The notes under the pieces: generated by a model
What the model saw: the letters and a program-made list of their open reading frames with translations, nothing else
Database searches by the model: none
Told to the model about the DNA's origin: nothing
Position numbers and translations under genes: made by a program
Shown: one piece after another, positions 18,447 through 26,426 of the stretch
Layout of the letters: each line of letters begins with the position of its first letter
How positions within the stretch are numbered: the stretch's first letter is position 1
Assembly (NCBI RefSeq): GCF_026239555.1
Contig: NZ_JAPIVP010000003.1
Location: 62,001 to 126,000 of the forward strand
Source: Pedobacter sp. PF22-3
GTDB taxonomy: Bacteria > Bacteroidota > Bacteroidia > Sphingobacteriales > Sphingobacteriaceae
Direction: 5' to 3'
Length of the DNA: 64,000 nucleotides

Positions 18447-19151
18447 ATGAATAAAATAGATCAACCCACTATTTTTATGTTGCACTTTGCCGGTGGTAAT
18501 ACTTATTCATTTAATCCGATCAGTGCTTTTTTAAAAGATTTTAACCTGGTAACGCCCGAATTGCCGGGAAGAGGAAACAGGATGAACGAAGCCTTAATTA
18601 AGGATTTCGAATCTGCGGCGGAGGATCTTTTTTTTCAAATATTAACTAAGCCAAAGGTTACAGAATATTTAATTTTTGGACACAGTATGGGCGCATCACT
18701 GGCAGTAAAATTGGCCGCAATGCTCGAAAATATCGGCAGACCTCCCATAGCGACTGTAGTGAGTGGCAATGCCGGCCCAGGCACGGGTAAGAAGAAAAAT
18801 ACTTATTTACTTAATCCCCCCGGATTTAGGGCTGAACTGGAAAAATTGGGCGGTATTTCTGAACAAATATTTGAGCATGAAGAATTGTTCGGCTTTTTTG
18901 AACCAATTTTAAGAGCAGATTTTGAAGTTGTTCAGAAACACCCCCTGCAAATAAAATCTGTGAATACGCCGATTTATGCCATAATGGGCAGCGAGGAAGA
19001 TACAGTTTCAGAAATAAGTAACTGGCGCAAATTTACCACAGCAGAATTTGATTATAAAGTACTTCCAGGTAATCATTTTTTCTTATTCGACCATTGTGAA
19101 AAGATGGCTGAAATTATCAGGCACTGTTACAAGCGGTATAAAATCTCTTGA
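18447..19151 (+). CDS. Type II thioesterase
   Basis: 234 residues, the usual size for the GrsT/SrfAD-type external thioesterase. LHFAGGNTYSF is the oxyanion segment, PELPGRG follows, the nucleophile is S80 in FGHSMGAS, and the histidine is in LPGNHFFLFDH. These enzymes hydrolyse misprimed or stalled acyl groups from carrier-protein arms and so keep NRPS/PKS lines running. It is the last gene of the biosynthetic run, 54 bases after the glucan-synthase-like gene, and faces a convergent regulator gene. Cytoplasmic. Confidence 0.9.
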   Translation: MNKIDQPTIFMLHFAGGNTYSFNPISAFLKDFNLVTPELPGRGNRMNEALIKDFESAAEDLFFQILTKPKVTEYLIFGHSMGASLAVKLAAMLENIGRPPIATVVSGNAGPGTGKKKNTYLLNPPGFRAELEKLGGISEQIFEHEELFGFFEPILRADFEVVQKHPLQIKSVNTPIYAIMGSEEDTVSEISNWRKFTTAEFDYKVLPGNHFFLFDHCEKMAEIIRHCYKRYKIS

Positions 19152-19173
19152 TTAAATAATCATTTAAATGGCT

Positions 19174-19192
19174 CGGTTTATCAGATAAGCCG
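19174..19192. terminator. Possible short hairpin between convergent genes
   Basis: CGGTTTAT and ATAAGCCG can pair (8 bp, one G-U) around a 3-base loop. It lies in the 71-base gap between the convergent thioesterase and LytTR genes. There is no strong T tract, so this is only a candidate for ending the biosynthetic operon. Confidence 0.3.
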
Positions 19193-19222
19193 CTAACCAG
19201 CATTTAAATCAAAATCAAATCA

Positions 19223-19924
19223 TTAGCTTACATTGTCCATCAAATCCTTCCTGAAAAATCCACCAATAGGAATAGTATGATTGCCCTTAATCACAATTTC
19301 ATTTCCAATAATCACTTCCACAAACTTTAAATTAATGATAAAAGATTTATGCGAACGAAAAAATAAGTGAGGTGGTAACTTTTCAAGAATATGTTTTAAA
19401 CTGGTATAAATTGTATATGATTTTTCCGATTGCGTATGTATCCTGATGTAATTGCTCAAACCCTCAATATGTGTAATCTCCTCGGTATTTATTGTTAAGC
19501 GATTCTTGTTATTTTCAAATTCAATAAATTTAAAATTATTTTGAGGTACGGTGGTTGTTAAATTACCTTTGGAATAAATCTTATTAAGGCTTTGAAGAAA
19601 TCTTTCGTACCTGAATGGTTTCAGCAGGTAATCTACAGCATTCAAATCGTAAGCCTGGTGGGCATAATTTTTAAAACCGGTCGAAAAAATAATATTTGTT
19701 TTATCCTTGATCAGGTATGACAGTTCAATACCCGAAAGTTCAGGCATATCAATATCTAGAAATGTAATATCTGGTGAAATTTCTTGTTTTGAAATTTTAC
19801 TTAACGCCATCAAGGGATTGGTTTCCGTTCCGATCAGCTGAAGTCCGGGTGTCTGCTCTATATATTCTGAGAGAATTTCAATAGCGTGTTGTTCATCATC
19901 AATGATGTAACAGGATCTTATCAT
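19223..19924 (-). CDS. LytTR-family response regulator
   Basis: 233 residues. The receiver domain has YIIDDEQHA (acidic pocket), phospho-acceptor D57 in FLDIDMPE, the conserved region IFSTGFKNYAHQAY, and the lysine in YLLKPF. A LytTR DNA-binding domain follows (EEITHIEGLSNYIRIHT, HLFFRSHKSFIINL). Such regulators normally pair with a 7TMR- or histidine-kinase sensor, but none is adjacent; the nearest kinase in the window is the HTCS 36 kb away. It lies tail to tail with the biosynthetic operon, so it may control it, but no binding site was recognised. This is an orphan as far as can be seen. Confidence 0.9.
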   Translation of the reverse strand: MIRSCYIIDDEQHAIEILSEYIEQTPGLQLIGTETNPLMALSKISKQEISPDITFLDIDMPELSGIELSYLIKDKTNIIFSTGFKNYAHQAYDLNAVDYLLKPFRYERFLQSLNKIYSKGNLTTTVPQNNFKFIEFENNKNRLTINTEEITHIEGLSNYIRIHTQSEKSYTIYTSLKHILEKLPPHLFFRSHKSFIINLKFVEVIIGNEIVIKGNHTIPIGGFFRKDLMDNVS

Positions 19925-20533
19925 AAATTTATTAAAACGTTTAACATCGTAAATAAAATTTGCTTTACAGGTCTTTATTTTAATTCATTTTGTCTTGTTA
20001 TTTTTTATTGTTAATATGGAAATAGTTCATGTTTATATGGTTTTTCGATGATAATAAAACCCGCTCAATAAATTATAATTTTGTATGTTTAAACAGTGTA
20101 TTCTGAATAACAAATTTACAACTAAAGAGGTAGGCATCATTTTTTTTATGTATTATTAGTGTCTCAATTTCTTAATAAAAGGTTTAGCTGACTTTTTTTA
20201 CAAAAATCTGTAAATTAAATTGGCCTATGTAACCTATATCCGCTTAAACCTATCTTAAAAATAAACGATAACAATGAGTACAGGTTACGAATTCTTACAA
20301 GCTTTTTTGTATAATTTATGTTACTAAAATGTTATTATTTAATTACGCCAAAAATTCAAGAAATAAACATGGTTAATATATAAATTGTTTTTACATCGAT
20401 AAATTATAAAATTACATAGCTTGTAGTATATTTCGTATAATTTGCAATTAACAATATTTTTTAATGCCTGATTTAAAGTAATTTAGAAATTGAAAAATGA
20501 TGATATAAGTTGTTAAAATTTCAATAGTTACTT
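19925..20533. other. Long AT-rich regulatory gap between divergent regulator genes
   Basis: 609 bases without a convincing gene, very A/T-rich, between the divergent LytTR and NusG-like genes. A -7-like TAATTTTG is present at 20076-20083 without a good -33. A 17-codon reading frame (20274-20327, MSTGYEFLQAFLYNLCY) starts 260 bases before the NusG-like gene. AACCT repeats at about 20231 and 20248 face an AGGTT at about 20282, so a leader structure is possible. Nothing here is firmly identifiable. Confidence 0.4.
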
Positions 20534-21034
20534 ATGAGTGTAATTGCAAAGAAATGGTATGTTGTTTATACAAAACCGAAGTCCGAAAAGAAAGCAGCTT
20601 CACAACTTGGTGAGCTTGGGGTGGAATATTTGTTACCTATGAAAAATGAAAGCCGTACCTCAAATGATCGCAGAAAAACAAACAATACGCCACTTTTCCC
20701 GTCATATGTTTTTGTCCAGCCACCCGATAAAAAAAGCTACCTGGATATTTTAGATTTAAATACTGTAGTCAACTATGTTAAAATTGGAAAAGACGCTGCC
20801 ATTGTTCCCCAATCCGCAATTGATAACCTCCATATTATAACGCAACAGAATTGCGATATATCTGTAACATCCGATCGTTTTGAGGTTGGTCAGGATTTAA
20901 CTATAGTACACGGACAGTTCAAGGGCTTGCAATGTGAAGTAGTGAAAGTTGATAAAAAAGATTTTGTACTGATCAGACTTGATATCTTCAAAAGACAAAT
21001 ACTAGTTGATATTCCTAAAGCTATGTTATCTTAA
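20534..21034 (+). CDS. NusG-like specialised transcription antiterminator (UpxY/RfaH class)
   Basis: 166 residues. The NGN domain begins KKWYVVYTKPKSEKKAASQL and includes FPSYVFVQ; a KOW motif follows (GQDLTIVHGQFKGLQCEVV). It is shorter and more divergent than housekeeping NusG. It fits the UpxY/LoaP/RfaH paralogues, which bind RNA polymerase at the start of one long operon and prevent early termination. Such paralogues serve capsule operons in Bacteroides and antibiotic operons in other phyla (TaA, LoaP). Here no capsule cluster follows: the next gene is convergent, so its most plausible client in the window is the long biosynthetic operon on its left. That link is inferred from position only. 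Confidence 0.88.
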   Translation: MSVIAKKWYVVYTKPKSEKKAASQLGELGVEYLLPMKNESRTSNDRRKTNNTPLFPSYVFVQPPDKKSYLDILDLNTVVNYVKIGKDAAIVPQSAIDNLHIITQQNCDISVTSDRFEVGQDLTIVHGQFKGLQCEVVKVDKKDFVLIRLDIFKRQILVDIPKAMLS

Positions 21035-21070
21035 AGCTTAATATGTTAATTGCTTATCAAAATTTAATAA

Positions 21071-21122
21071 AATGCTAAGTTAATTTCCAGCTGAGATAAT
21101 AAATTGGAAAAAACTTAGCATT
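21071..21122. terminator. Bidirectional stem-loop terminator
   Basis: AATGCTAAGTT (21071-21081) pairs perfectly with AACTTAGCATT (21112-21122), with further pairing inside (TTTCCA with TGGAAA). It occupies the gap between the convergent NusG-like gene and the small unknown gene and is A/T-flanked on both sides, as expected for a shared terminator. Confidence 0.6.
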
Positions 21123-21124
21123 AT

Positions 21125-21457
21125 TTATAACAGATCGATGTTAAACTGATGCGGTACTTCAAATAGCTGGGGGAATATGGCCCTGAAGCTGGATTCCTGA
21201 TAAAGCACTATCATGATTTCAACCACATCTATGCTGTATTTTGTCTGAATCCGATGGGCATATAACAAATCTGATTGTATAAGACGTTGATAACGTTCTA
21301 ATACTTTTTCATCATTGAAAAAATCTGCAATATTAAAATCTACAGGATCTCCGGTTTGAGGTATATGCGGAGGATTCTCTAAAATAATAGCGTAAGGACC
21401 ACAGTAATTTTTATGAAATAACTGGTTGTCGAATTCAAACCTGACGATTGTCTTCAT
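21125..21457 (-). CDS. Hypothetical protein, 110 residues
   Basis: Not recognised. The protein starts MKTIVRFEFDNQLF and has no signal peptide, membrane helix or obvious motif. It is rich in acidic and aromatic residues, with the segment YQRLIQSDLLYAHRIQ likely helical. It has ATG and stop codons bounded by a terminator on one side and a 110-base gap on the other, so it is a plausible single-gene unit. It could be a small cytoplasmic protein specific to Sphingobacteria; no function is proposed. Confidence 0.6.
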   Translation of the reverse strand: MKTIVRFEFDNQLFHKNYCGPYAIILENPPHIPQTGDPVDFNIADFFNDEKVLERYQRLIQSDLLYAHRIQTKYSIDVVEIMIVLYQESSFRAIFPQLFEVPHQFNIDLL

Positions 21458-21567
21458 TTTCTATATTTATATGAGCACAATAACATTCAACCCTATAAAT
21501 TATTAGCTTCAATAACATCCATACCAATGAACAATTAAAATTAAATAGTCAGTTTTTTTTGAAAACA

Positions 21568-24003
21568 TTAATTGGCCAGGTCATTATTTCTTATTGATTT
21601 TTTACTTTTGTTAATACCACCATTAAGACCGCCAAACTTATAATTCAGGCTGAGACCAAATGAGCGGAAATAATCCTGAGAAGTATATACTTGGTTAAAA
21701 TCCGGTCCGAAACTGCGTACAATATTATCTCTGAATTTGGTAAATGGATTTTTAACCTGAGCAGCAAATATCAGTTTGTTTTTAATTAATTCTTTATTTA
21801 CACTAAAGGCAGTTCCTACAAATCCATTCGAATATCCCTGTAATCCTGTAGGATTTCTGCTGATAACATTTAAATCGGCATTTACTGCCCATCCCTTAAC
21901 AAAACGGAATCCGTTTGACAGGTTGAAAGAATACATTAACCTGTTATTGTTAACAATCTTTCCATCAGCTATGCCTTCCAGCCATAAGTAAGTCGCGTTA
22001 CCATTCAGGTTAATGCTGTAGGTTTTACTAATCGGATAGGAAAAGGAAAGGTTACCGCCTAAATTGCTCGACCGGCCTGTATTTGCATAACTTGTTCTGG
22101 TGATTTGTGTAGCAGGATCAAAATCAATTACCTGGAGGTCAAGGTTGTTCATGAAAGAATAATTTATTCCGATATTTAAGGATACTTTTTTATTCAGGCC
22201 ATATCCAATCTGAAAATCATTAATCAATACCGGACGCAGGTTGGGATTTCCCGTAACTTCAAAATTAGGATTCGATCGGTCAATATATGGATTGAGCCTG
22301 TTTATGCCAGGTCTTCTGATCCGCTGGGAAAAACCAAAGTTTAGTGATGTGCTGTTTTTAAAGTTTTTTCCTATGGCTACAGATGGTAGGAAATTCAGGT
22401 AATTTTGGTCTGTCGCCGTATTATTACTGATAAAATCAGCCCTTATCATAGTCCCCTCAACCCTTAAACCTGCATTAATATTCCAGCTGTTTAAGTTTAT
22501 TTGATAACTGTTATAAGCACTAAATACATTTTGCGTATTGGTATATTGGTTTGATAGGGCAGGGTCGGGTTCAAACACATTGTTGAAACTATTGAAGCTA
22601 TTATACCCAAAATCACTATTACTGTTACGCAGAATTGCTTTTAAGCCGGCTTCGATATTTACTTTTTTAACAGGTGTAATGAAATCGACCTGCATAGTGT
22701 GTTCGTTAAACCTTTGGCTATCGTGCTGTTGGTAATCGGGAGTGTTAAAATTAAGCTGTCCGGTGGTCGCTACCTGATCATCGCGATTGTTCTGATTATC
22801 CGAAAACTGATAAGAAAAAGTAAGAAGCCTGTCTTTAACTGCTTTAAATCCAATCTGATAGTTAATGGCGGCATCAATTCCGAAAACATTTCCCTGATTA
22901 TCACTAAACAAATCATATGCCTGAGTAAGAATATTATTTTCCCTCAGTGCAGACATTTGCGTCCTGTTGGTATTTGAGTGGTTTCCATTCAAATTTAACT
23001 GGGCAGAAATAAGATGGATCGAATCGATCTCCAAACTCATTTCAGTACCAAAATATGCGCTTTTATTATTTGATTTGTTAATACCTTGCTGTAATAAACT
23101 TGTAGGGTTACTACCAAAGGTTGATCGGTTATTTATATAAGTGGTTTGCGGATTATAATTGAGGCTTCCACCACCATAGGCTGATATCGCAAACTTACCG
23201 GTTTTAGCTGTAAATGAGCCACCAAGACCTGGTCCTCCTACAGGAAAATTACCGTTAGCATTGAGCGATCCGCTATAGCCATCATTTAATTTTTTAACGG
23301 TAATAATATTAATAATGCCCGTTAGCCCTTCACCGTCATATTTTGATGGCGGAGTAGTGATGACTTCTATTTTTTCGATAGTAGATGCGGGCATACTTTT
23401 TAGAATTGTATTTAAATTATTCTCCACACTGGCTGATGGTTTACCATTAATTAATACTTTAAAGCTCGAATTGCCTTTTAACATGATATTATCACTACCA
23501 TCCAAAGAGATGTATGGAATTTTATGCATCATTCCCAAAACACTGTTGGATTTACTTTCAGGGTCTGCCTGCAAATCGTAGACTATTCGATCGGCTTTTT
23601 GCTTAATGATGGGCATATTAGCCGTAATAGAAACTTCGTTTAAAACATTCACTTGTTGTTTCAGGTTAATCTGCCCCAAATCGGTATCCTTCTGCAGGTT
23701 AACAGATAAGATTTTAGGTTCATATCCTGTAGCAATAATTTCAATGCGGTAACTCGATGGACTTACATCAGGAAAATTAAAGGCACCATCTTCCATACTT
23801 ACACCAGCCTTAATGGTTTTACCCTCACCATTATTTATTTTGATGGTGACGAAAGGAAGCTTGCTGTGTGACAGGGAATCGCTAATGCTACCTTTCAGAA
23901 AAAAAGAAGCTATGTTTGTTTGAGCCATTAATCTGCCATTTAGAAGAATAATAAAAGCAAATAATGCTATGAAGAATAAACGGAAATGTTTGTCTGTTTT
24001 CAT
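21568..24003 (-). CDS. Outer-membrane beta-barrel protein, TonB-receptor-like with N-terminal carboxypeptidase-regulatory-like domain
   Basis: The start is set at 24003 (MKTDKHFRLFFIALFAFI...LMAQ, a signal peptide); the frame extends 51 residues further but that part is not signal-like and overlaps the upstream gene. 811 residues. Residues 30-115 form a CarboxypepD_reg-like beta domain (KGSISDSLSHSKLPFVTIKI), then a plug-like domain (ADRIVYDLQADPESK, LKGNSSFKVLINGKPSAS, TPPSKYDGEGLTGIINI). The rest is a barrel with repeated aromatic strand ends. It resembles the 'outer membrane beta-barrel family' abundant in Bacteroidota, relatives of TonB receptors without a clear substrate. It is probably co-transcribed with the small membrane protein gene upstream (94-base gap). 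Confidence 0.85.
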   Translation of the reverse strand: MKTDKHFRLFFIALFAFIILLNGRLMAQTNIASFFLKGSISDSLSHSKLPFVTIKINNGEGKTIKAGVSMEDGAFNFPDVSPSSYRIEIIATGYEPKILSVNLQKDTDLGQINLKQQVNVLNEVSITANMPIIKQKADRIVYDLQADPESKSNSVLGMMHKIPYISLDGSDNIMLKGNSSFKVLINGKPSASVENNLNTILKSMPASTIEKIEVITTPPSKYDGEGLTGIINIITVKKLNDGYSGSLNANGNFPVGGPGLGGSFTAKTGKFAISAYGGGSLNYNPQTTYINNRSTFGSNPTSLLQQGINKSNNKSAYFGTEMSLEIDSIHLISAQLNLNGNHSNTNRTQMSALRENNILTQAYDLFSDNQGNVFGIDAAINYQIGFKAVKDRLLTFSYQFSDNQNNRDDQVATTGQLNFNTPDYQQHDSQRFNEHTMQVDFITPVKKVNIEAGLKAILRNSNSDFGYNSFNSFNNVFEPDPALSNQYTNTQNVFSAYNSYQINLNSWNINAGLRVEGTMIRADFISNNTATDQNYLNFLPSVAIGKNFKNSTSLNFGFSQRIRRPGINRLNPYIDRSNPNFEVTGNPNLRPVLINDFQIGYGLNKKVSLNIGINYSFMNNLDLQVIDFDPATQITRTSYANTGRSSNLGGNLSFSYPISKTYSINLNGNATYLWLEGIADGKIVNNNRLMYSFNLSNGFRFVKGWAVNADLNVISRNPTGLQGYSNGFVGTAFSVNKELIKNKLIFAAQVKNPFTKFRDNIVRSFGPDFNQVYTSQDYFRSFGLSLNYKFGGLNGGINKSKKSIRNNDLAN

Positions 24004-24097
24004 ATAGGCTGTAATAATGAGGTAGATAATTGTATATAAGAATTTCCAATAAAAAGGAAGATTTTTGAATTTGTTGGATATTTTTCTTGATAAATGC

Positions 24098-24439
24098 TTA
24101 CTTTTTATCCTGTTTATTACGGATAAAAAGGTAGTAAAGAAAAAAACCTGATGCAATGAACATCATTTCAATGCCATATGGAAGTGGTGAATCTTCAGCG
24201 CTGTAAGGTATAAACTGCATTACAACCAAACCTAAACCAGTGGTCATTAAAATGATGGCCCATTTCATAGCCTCAGTACCAAAACCCGATAACTGCTGCA
24301 AAAACTTTAACCCTGTCTCATCTAAAGGACCTGATTCGATAATCCTTTTCTTTAAACGATAGTTATATAAAGCAAGGATGAAAACTGCAATTACAACGAA
24401 AAATAAAATTACGATTATAAATGGCATTAACTGTTTCAT
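24098..24439 (-). CDS. Small membrane protein, DUF6249-like
   Basis: 113 residues: helix 1 at about 5-25 (FIIVILFFVVIAVFILALY), a short polar linker, helix 2 at about 58-78 (AIILMTTGLGLVVMQF) and helix 3 near 88-105 (MMFIASGFFLYYLF). The pattern matches the DUF6249 proteins often found beside ECF sigma factors in Bacteroidota. The role is unknown. It is transcribed away from the sigma gene at 24564, and the two promoters share a bipartite element, so it is probably a target of that sigma factor. Confidence 0.7.
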   Translation of the reverse strand: MKQLMPFIIVILFFVVIAVFILALYNYRLKKRIIESGPLDETGLKFLQQLSGFGTEAMKWAIILMTTGLGLVVMQFIPYSAEDSPLPYGIEMMFIASGFFLYYLFIRNKQDKK

Positions 24440-24474
24440 GATATTTAATTTAAATTTTAAAAATGGATTCAGAA

Positions 24475-24508
24475 ACAGTAGACTTTAAAAACATGGCAAC
24501 GGTTGCAA
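24475..24508 (-). promoter_or_regulatory. ECF-type promoter for the DUF6249/outer-membrane protein operon
   Basis: On the minus strand the element reads TTGCAACC, 19 bases, CTACTGT. The same two blocks at the same spacing occur on the plus strand at 24526-24559 in front of the sigma gene. Two facing copies with identical spacing make chance unlikely. They read as -35/-10 boxes of one ECF sigma factor. Confidence 0.65.
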
Positions 24509-24525
24509 TTTTTTTTATTTATTTT

Positions 24526-24559
24526 TTGCAACCATAAATTAACGGTTACCGACTACTGT
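24526..24559 (+). promoter_or_regulatory. ECF-type autoregulatory promoter for the sigma gene at 24564
   Basis: TTGCAACC (24526-24533), 19 bases, CTACTGT (24553-24559). The ATG follows 4 bases later, so the transcript would have almost no leader. This is the mirror copy of the element at 24475-24508. Confidence 0.65.
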
Positions 24560-24563
24560 ATAT

Positions 24564-25115
24564 ATGTTAAATGAGAAGGAAATAATTTCTAGAGTACTGA
24601 GAGGAGATTTCCGCGCTTTCGAAATGTTGGTAAAACAATACCAGAAACTGGTATTTTATGTAGTAAACCGCTTGGTACATCAGTTACAAGACAAGGAAGA
24701 CATCTGCCAGGAGGTTTTTATTAAAGTGCATTTATCTCTCCATAAATTTCAGTTTCAATCAAAATTATCAACGTGGATAGCCCGTATTGCCTATTTAACA
24801 ACTGTTGATCATTTAAAAAAAAGAAAGACTGAATGGCTGGAAGATCATCCGGAACAGCTGGCGAATTATAACTTTAACGATGATAGTCCGGAATTGCAAC
24901 TGGTGAAAAAAGATACATCGGCCTATGTTAATAAGCTGATAGAAAGAATGCCGATGCAATATAGAACTGTTTTAACCTTGTATCATTTAAATGAATTTAC
25001 TTGCGCTGAAATAGAACAAATTACAGGAATACCGGAAGGAACAGTTAAAAGTAACCTTTTCAGGGCACGCAGATTATTAAAAGAAAAAATTGAACATAAT
25101 TTAAAAAACGAATGA
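24564..25115 (+). CDS. ECF RNA polymerase sigma factor
   Basis: 183 residues. Region 2: AFEMLVKQYQKLVFYVVNRL, DICQEVFIKVHLSLHKF, STWIARIAYLTTVDHLKKR. Region 4: LIERMPMQYRTVLTLYH, FTCAEIEQITGIPEGTVKSN. It is the sigma-70 ECF type and not the FecI-like type of the two SusCD loci. Its stop overlaps the next ATG (ATGA), so it is translationally coupled to a two-helix membrane protein that is the likely anti-sigma partner. The divergent, mirrored promoters suggest it drives its own operon and the DUF6249/outer-membrane protein operon. Confidence 0.93.
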   Translation: MLNEKEIISRVLRGDFRAFEMLVKQYQKLVFYVVNRLVHQLQDKEDICQEVFIKVHLSLHKFQFQSKLSTWIARIAYLTTVDHLKKRKTEWLEDHPEQLANYNFNDDSPELQLVKKDTSAYVNKLIERMPMQYRTVLTLYHLNEFTCAEIEQITGIPEGTVKSNLFRARRLLKEKIEHNLKNE

Positions 25116-25531
25116 TGGACGAATTAAATGATGAACAAATACAGGCGCTGTTGGAAAAAGGAATAAATCCAGCAACAGATTTATTCTCTGCAGCTGAACA
25201 GGAACAAGTAGATCAATATTCTTCTTTATTTCAAACGCTTAAAAATGAACCGCAATACGACCTGCCTGCAAATTTTGCATCCAAAGTTTCATATCGTATT
25301 GAATTTAAATTAAAACGCCGTAGTGATTTAAAGTTTAACTTATTTGCCGCCCTTGGCATGGCTGCCGGTTTAATCATCGCTTATTTTCTGTTAAGCATCA
25401 TCAAAGTTGAAATAGGTAACCAGTTTCTATTAACCGTTTTCAAGTTTAAATGGCTGTTGCTAATAGGAACCATGTTGCTTATCGGGACACTTGTTATCGA
25501 TCAGAAAGTGGTAAAGCAAACTATTGCATGA
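25112..25531 (+). CDS. Putative membrane anti-sigma factor
   Basis: 139 residues, overlapping the sigma gene by 4 bases. The N-terminal 70 residues are soluble and acidic (MMDELNDEQIQALLEKG), the part expected to hold the sigma factor. Two membrane helices follow: about 75-97 (NLFAALGMAAGLIIAYFLL) and about 110-132 (WLLLIGTMLLIGTLVI). No zinc-binding anti-sigma motif is visible. The anti-sigma assignment is inferred from gene order and topology. Confidence 0.7.
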   Translation: MMDELNDEQIQALLEKGINPATDLFSAAEQEQVDQYSSLFQTLKNEPQYDLPANFASKVSYRIEFKLKRRSDLKFNLFAALGMAAGLIIAYFLLSIIKVEIGNQFLLTVFKFKWLLLIGTMLLIGTLVIDQKVVKQTIA

Positions 25532-25599
25532 TAAATTTAAGATCTACCCCAAACCTACACTCAGACCTGCTGAGAAATTAATTTATGCCTAAATGATAG

Positions 25600-26424
25600 C
25601 TAGTTAGCTCTTATCTTAACCAATTGGAGGTATTTGATAAGTGCCTCGGGATGATCGGTCTGCAAACCCTGAACGCCATGTTTTATTGCCTTATCCCAAT
25701 CACCCTGTGTTTCGCTCGCTTTTTGTACATCCATGAAGATACTGATGCCCATGGTTTTTAAAACCGGCAGTAATTTTTCATTTGGAACATTATCAATCGC
25801 CTCCAGGGGTGTTTTTGCCATGGCCTCCAATAATCCTTCCCTGGTTGTAATGGTATTATCAAAACTCGACATTAAAGGCATTTCAGGTGTGGTTTTCCGC
25901 CACGAAAGGTAATCGCTGTTGCCACTCACATAAACCAGTACCTGACGCTCCATTTTGGCTTTTTTAATGGCCTGATAAGCTTTCTCTGCTTCGGCAGCTT
26001 TAAAGTCCAAATAGATATTGATTTTTCCTTTACAGACTTTAAGCGCCTCTTCAAAACTGGCAATACGGTGCAAACTGCCATCTTTGCCTTTAAGAACGAG
26101 TTTTTTTACCGCTTCTAAATCAAGGTCTTTTATGAGCCCCTTTCCATTGCTTACCCCATCTACACGGTCGTTATGTAAAAGTACCAGATGTCCGTCTTTT
26201 GTAGTACGCAGATCGAGCTCCACATAATCGGCACCGAAAGCAATAGCCTCCGTAATGGAAGCTATTGTATTTTCGGGTTTAATTAAATGACTACCACGGT
26301 GGGCAATCACAATAAAAGCATTTCTTGATTTCGGCAATGGCCTCATCACCTGTTGTGAGAATGCCGGTATCCATAAGCCACTAAATAGGATGCACAGTAA
26401 AAACGATTTTATTTTTATTTTCAT
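25600..26424 (-). CDS. Glycerophosphodiester phosphodiesterase, secreted
   Basis: 274 residues with signal peptide (ending near AFSQ). GDPD catalytic pattern: IAHRGSHLIKPENT (HR and E), VELDLRTTKDGHLVLLHND (E-x-D and catalytic His), then FDNTI and GVQGLQTDHPEAL at the end. Expected reaction: hydrolysis of glycerophosphodiesters to glycerol-3-phosphate plus alcohol in the periplasm. It is the last gene of the sigma/FecR/SusC/SusD operon and starts 2 bases after the phosphatase gene ends. The two enzymes could act in sequence to release phosphate from phospholipid head groups or glycerol-phosphate polymers. Confidence 0.9.
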   Translation of the reverse strand: MKIKIKSFLLCILFSGLWIPAFSQQVMRPLPKSRNAFIVIAHRGSHLIKPENTIASITEAIAFGADYVELDLRTTKDGHLVLLHNDRVDGVSNGKGLIKDLDLEAVKKLVLKGKDGSLHRIASFEEALKVCKGKINIYLDFKAAEAEKAYQAIKKAKMERQVLVYVSGNSDYLSWRKTTPEMPLMSSFDNTITTREGLLEAMAKTPLEAIDNVPNEKLLPVLKTMGISIFMDVQKASETQGDWDKAIKHGVQGLQTDHPEALIKYLQLVKIRAN

Positions 26425-26426
26425 GA

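Noticed and set aside
1..19151. Complete NRPS modules in the window
   Set aside because: No condensation domain and no complete adenylation domain is present; only the tail of one synthetase-type protein is visible.
24004..24156. 51-residue N-terminal extension of the outer-membrane barrel protein
   Set aside because: It overlaps the upstream gene and puts the signal peptide internally; ATG 24003 gives a normal signal peptide.
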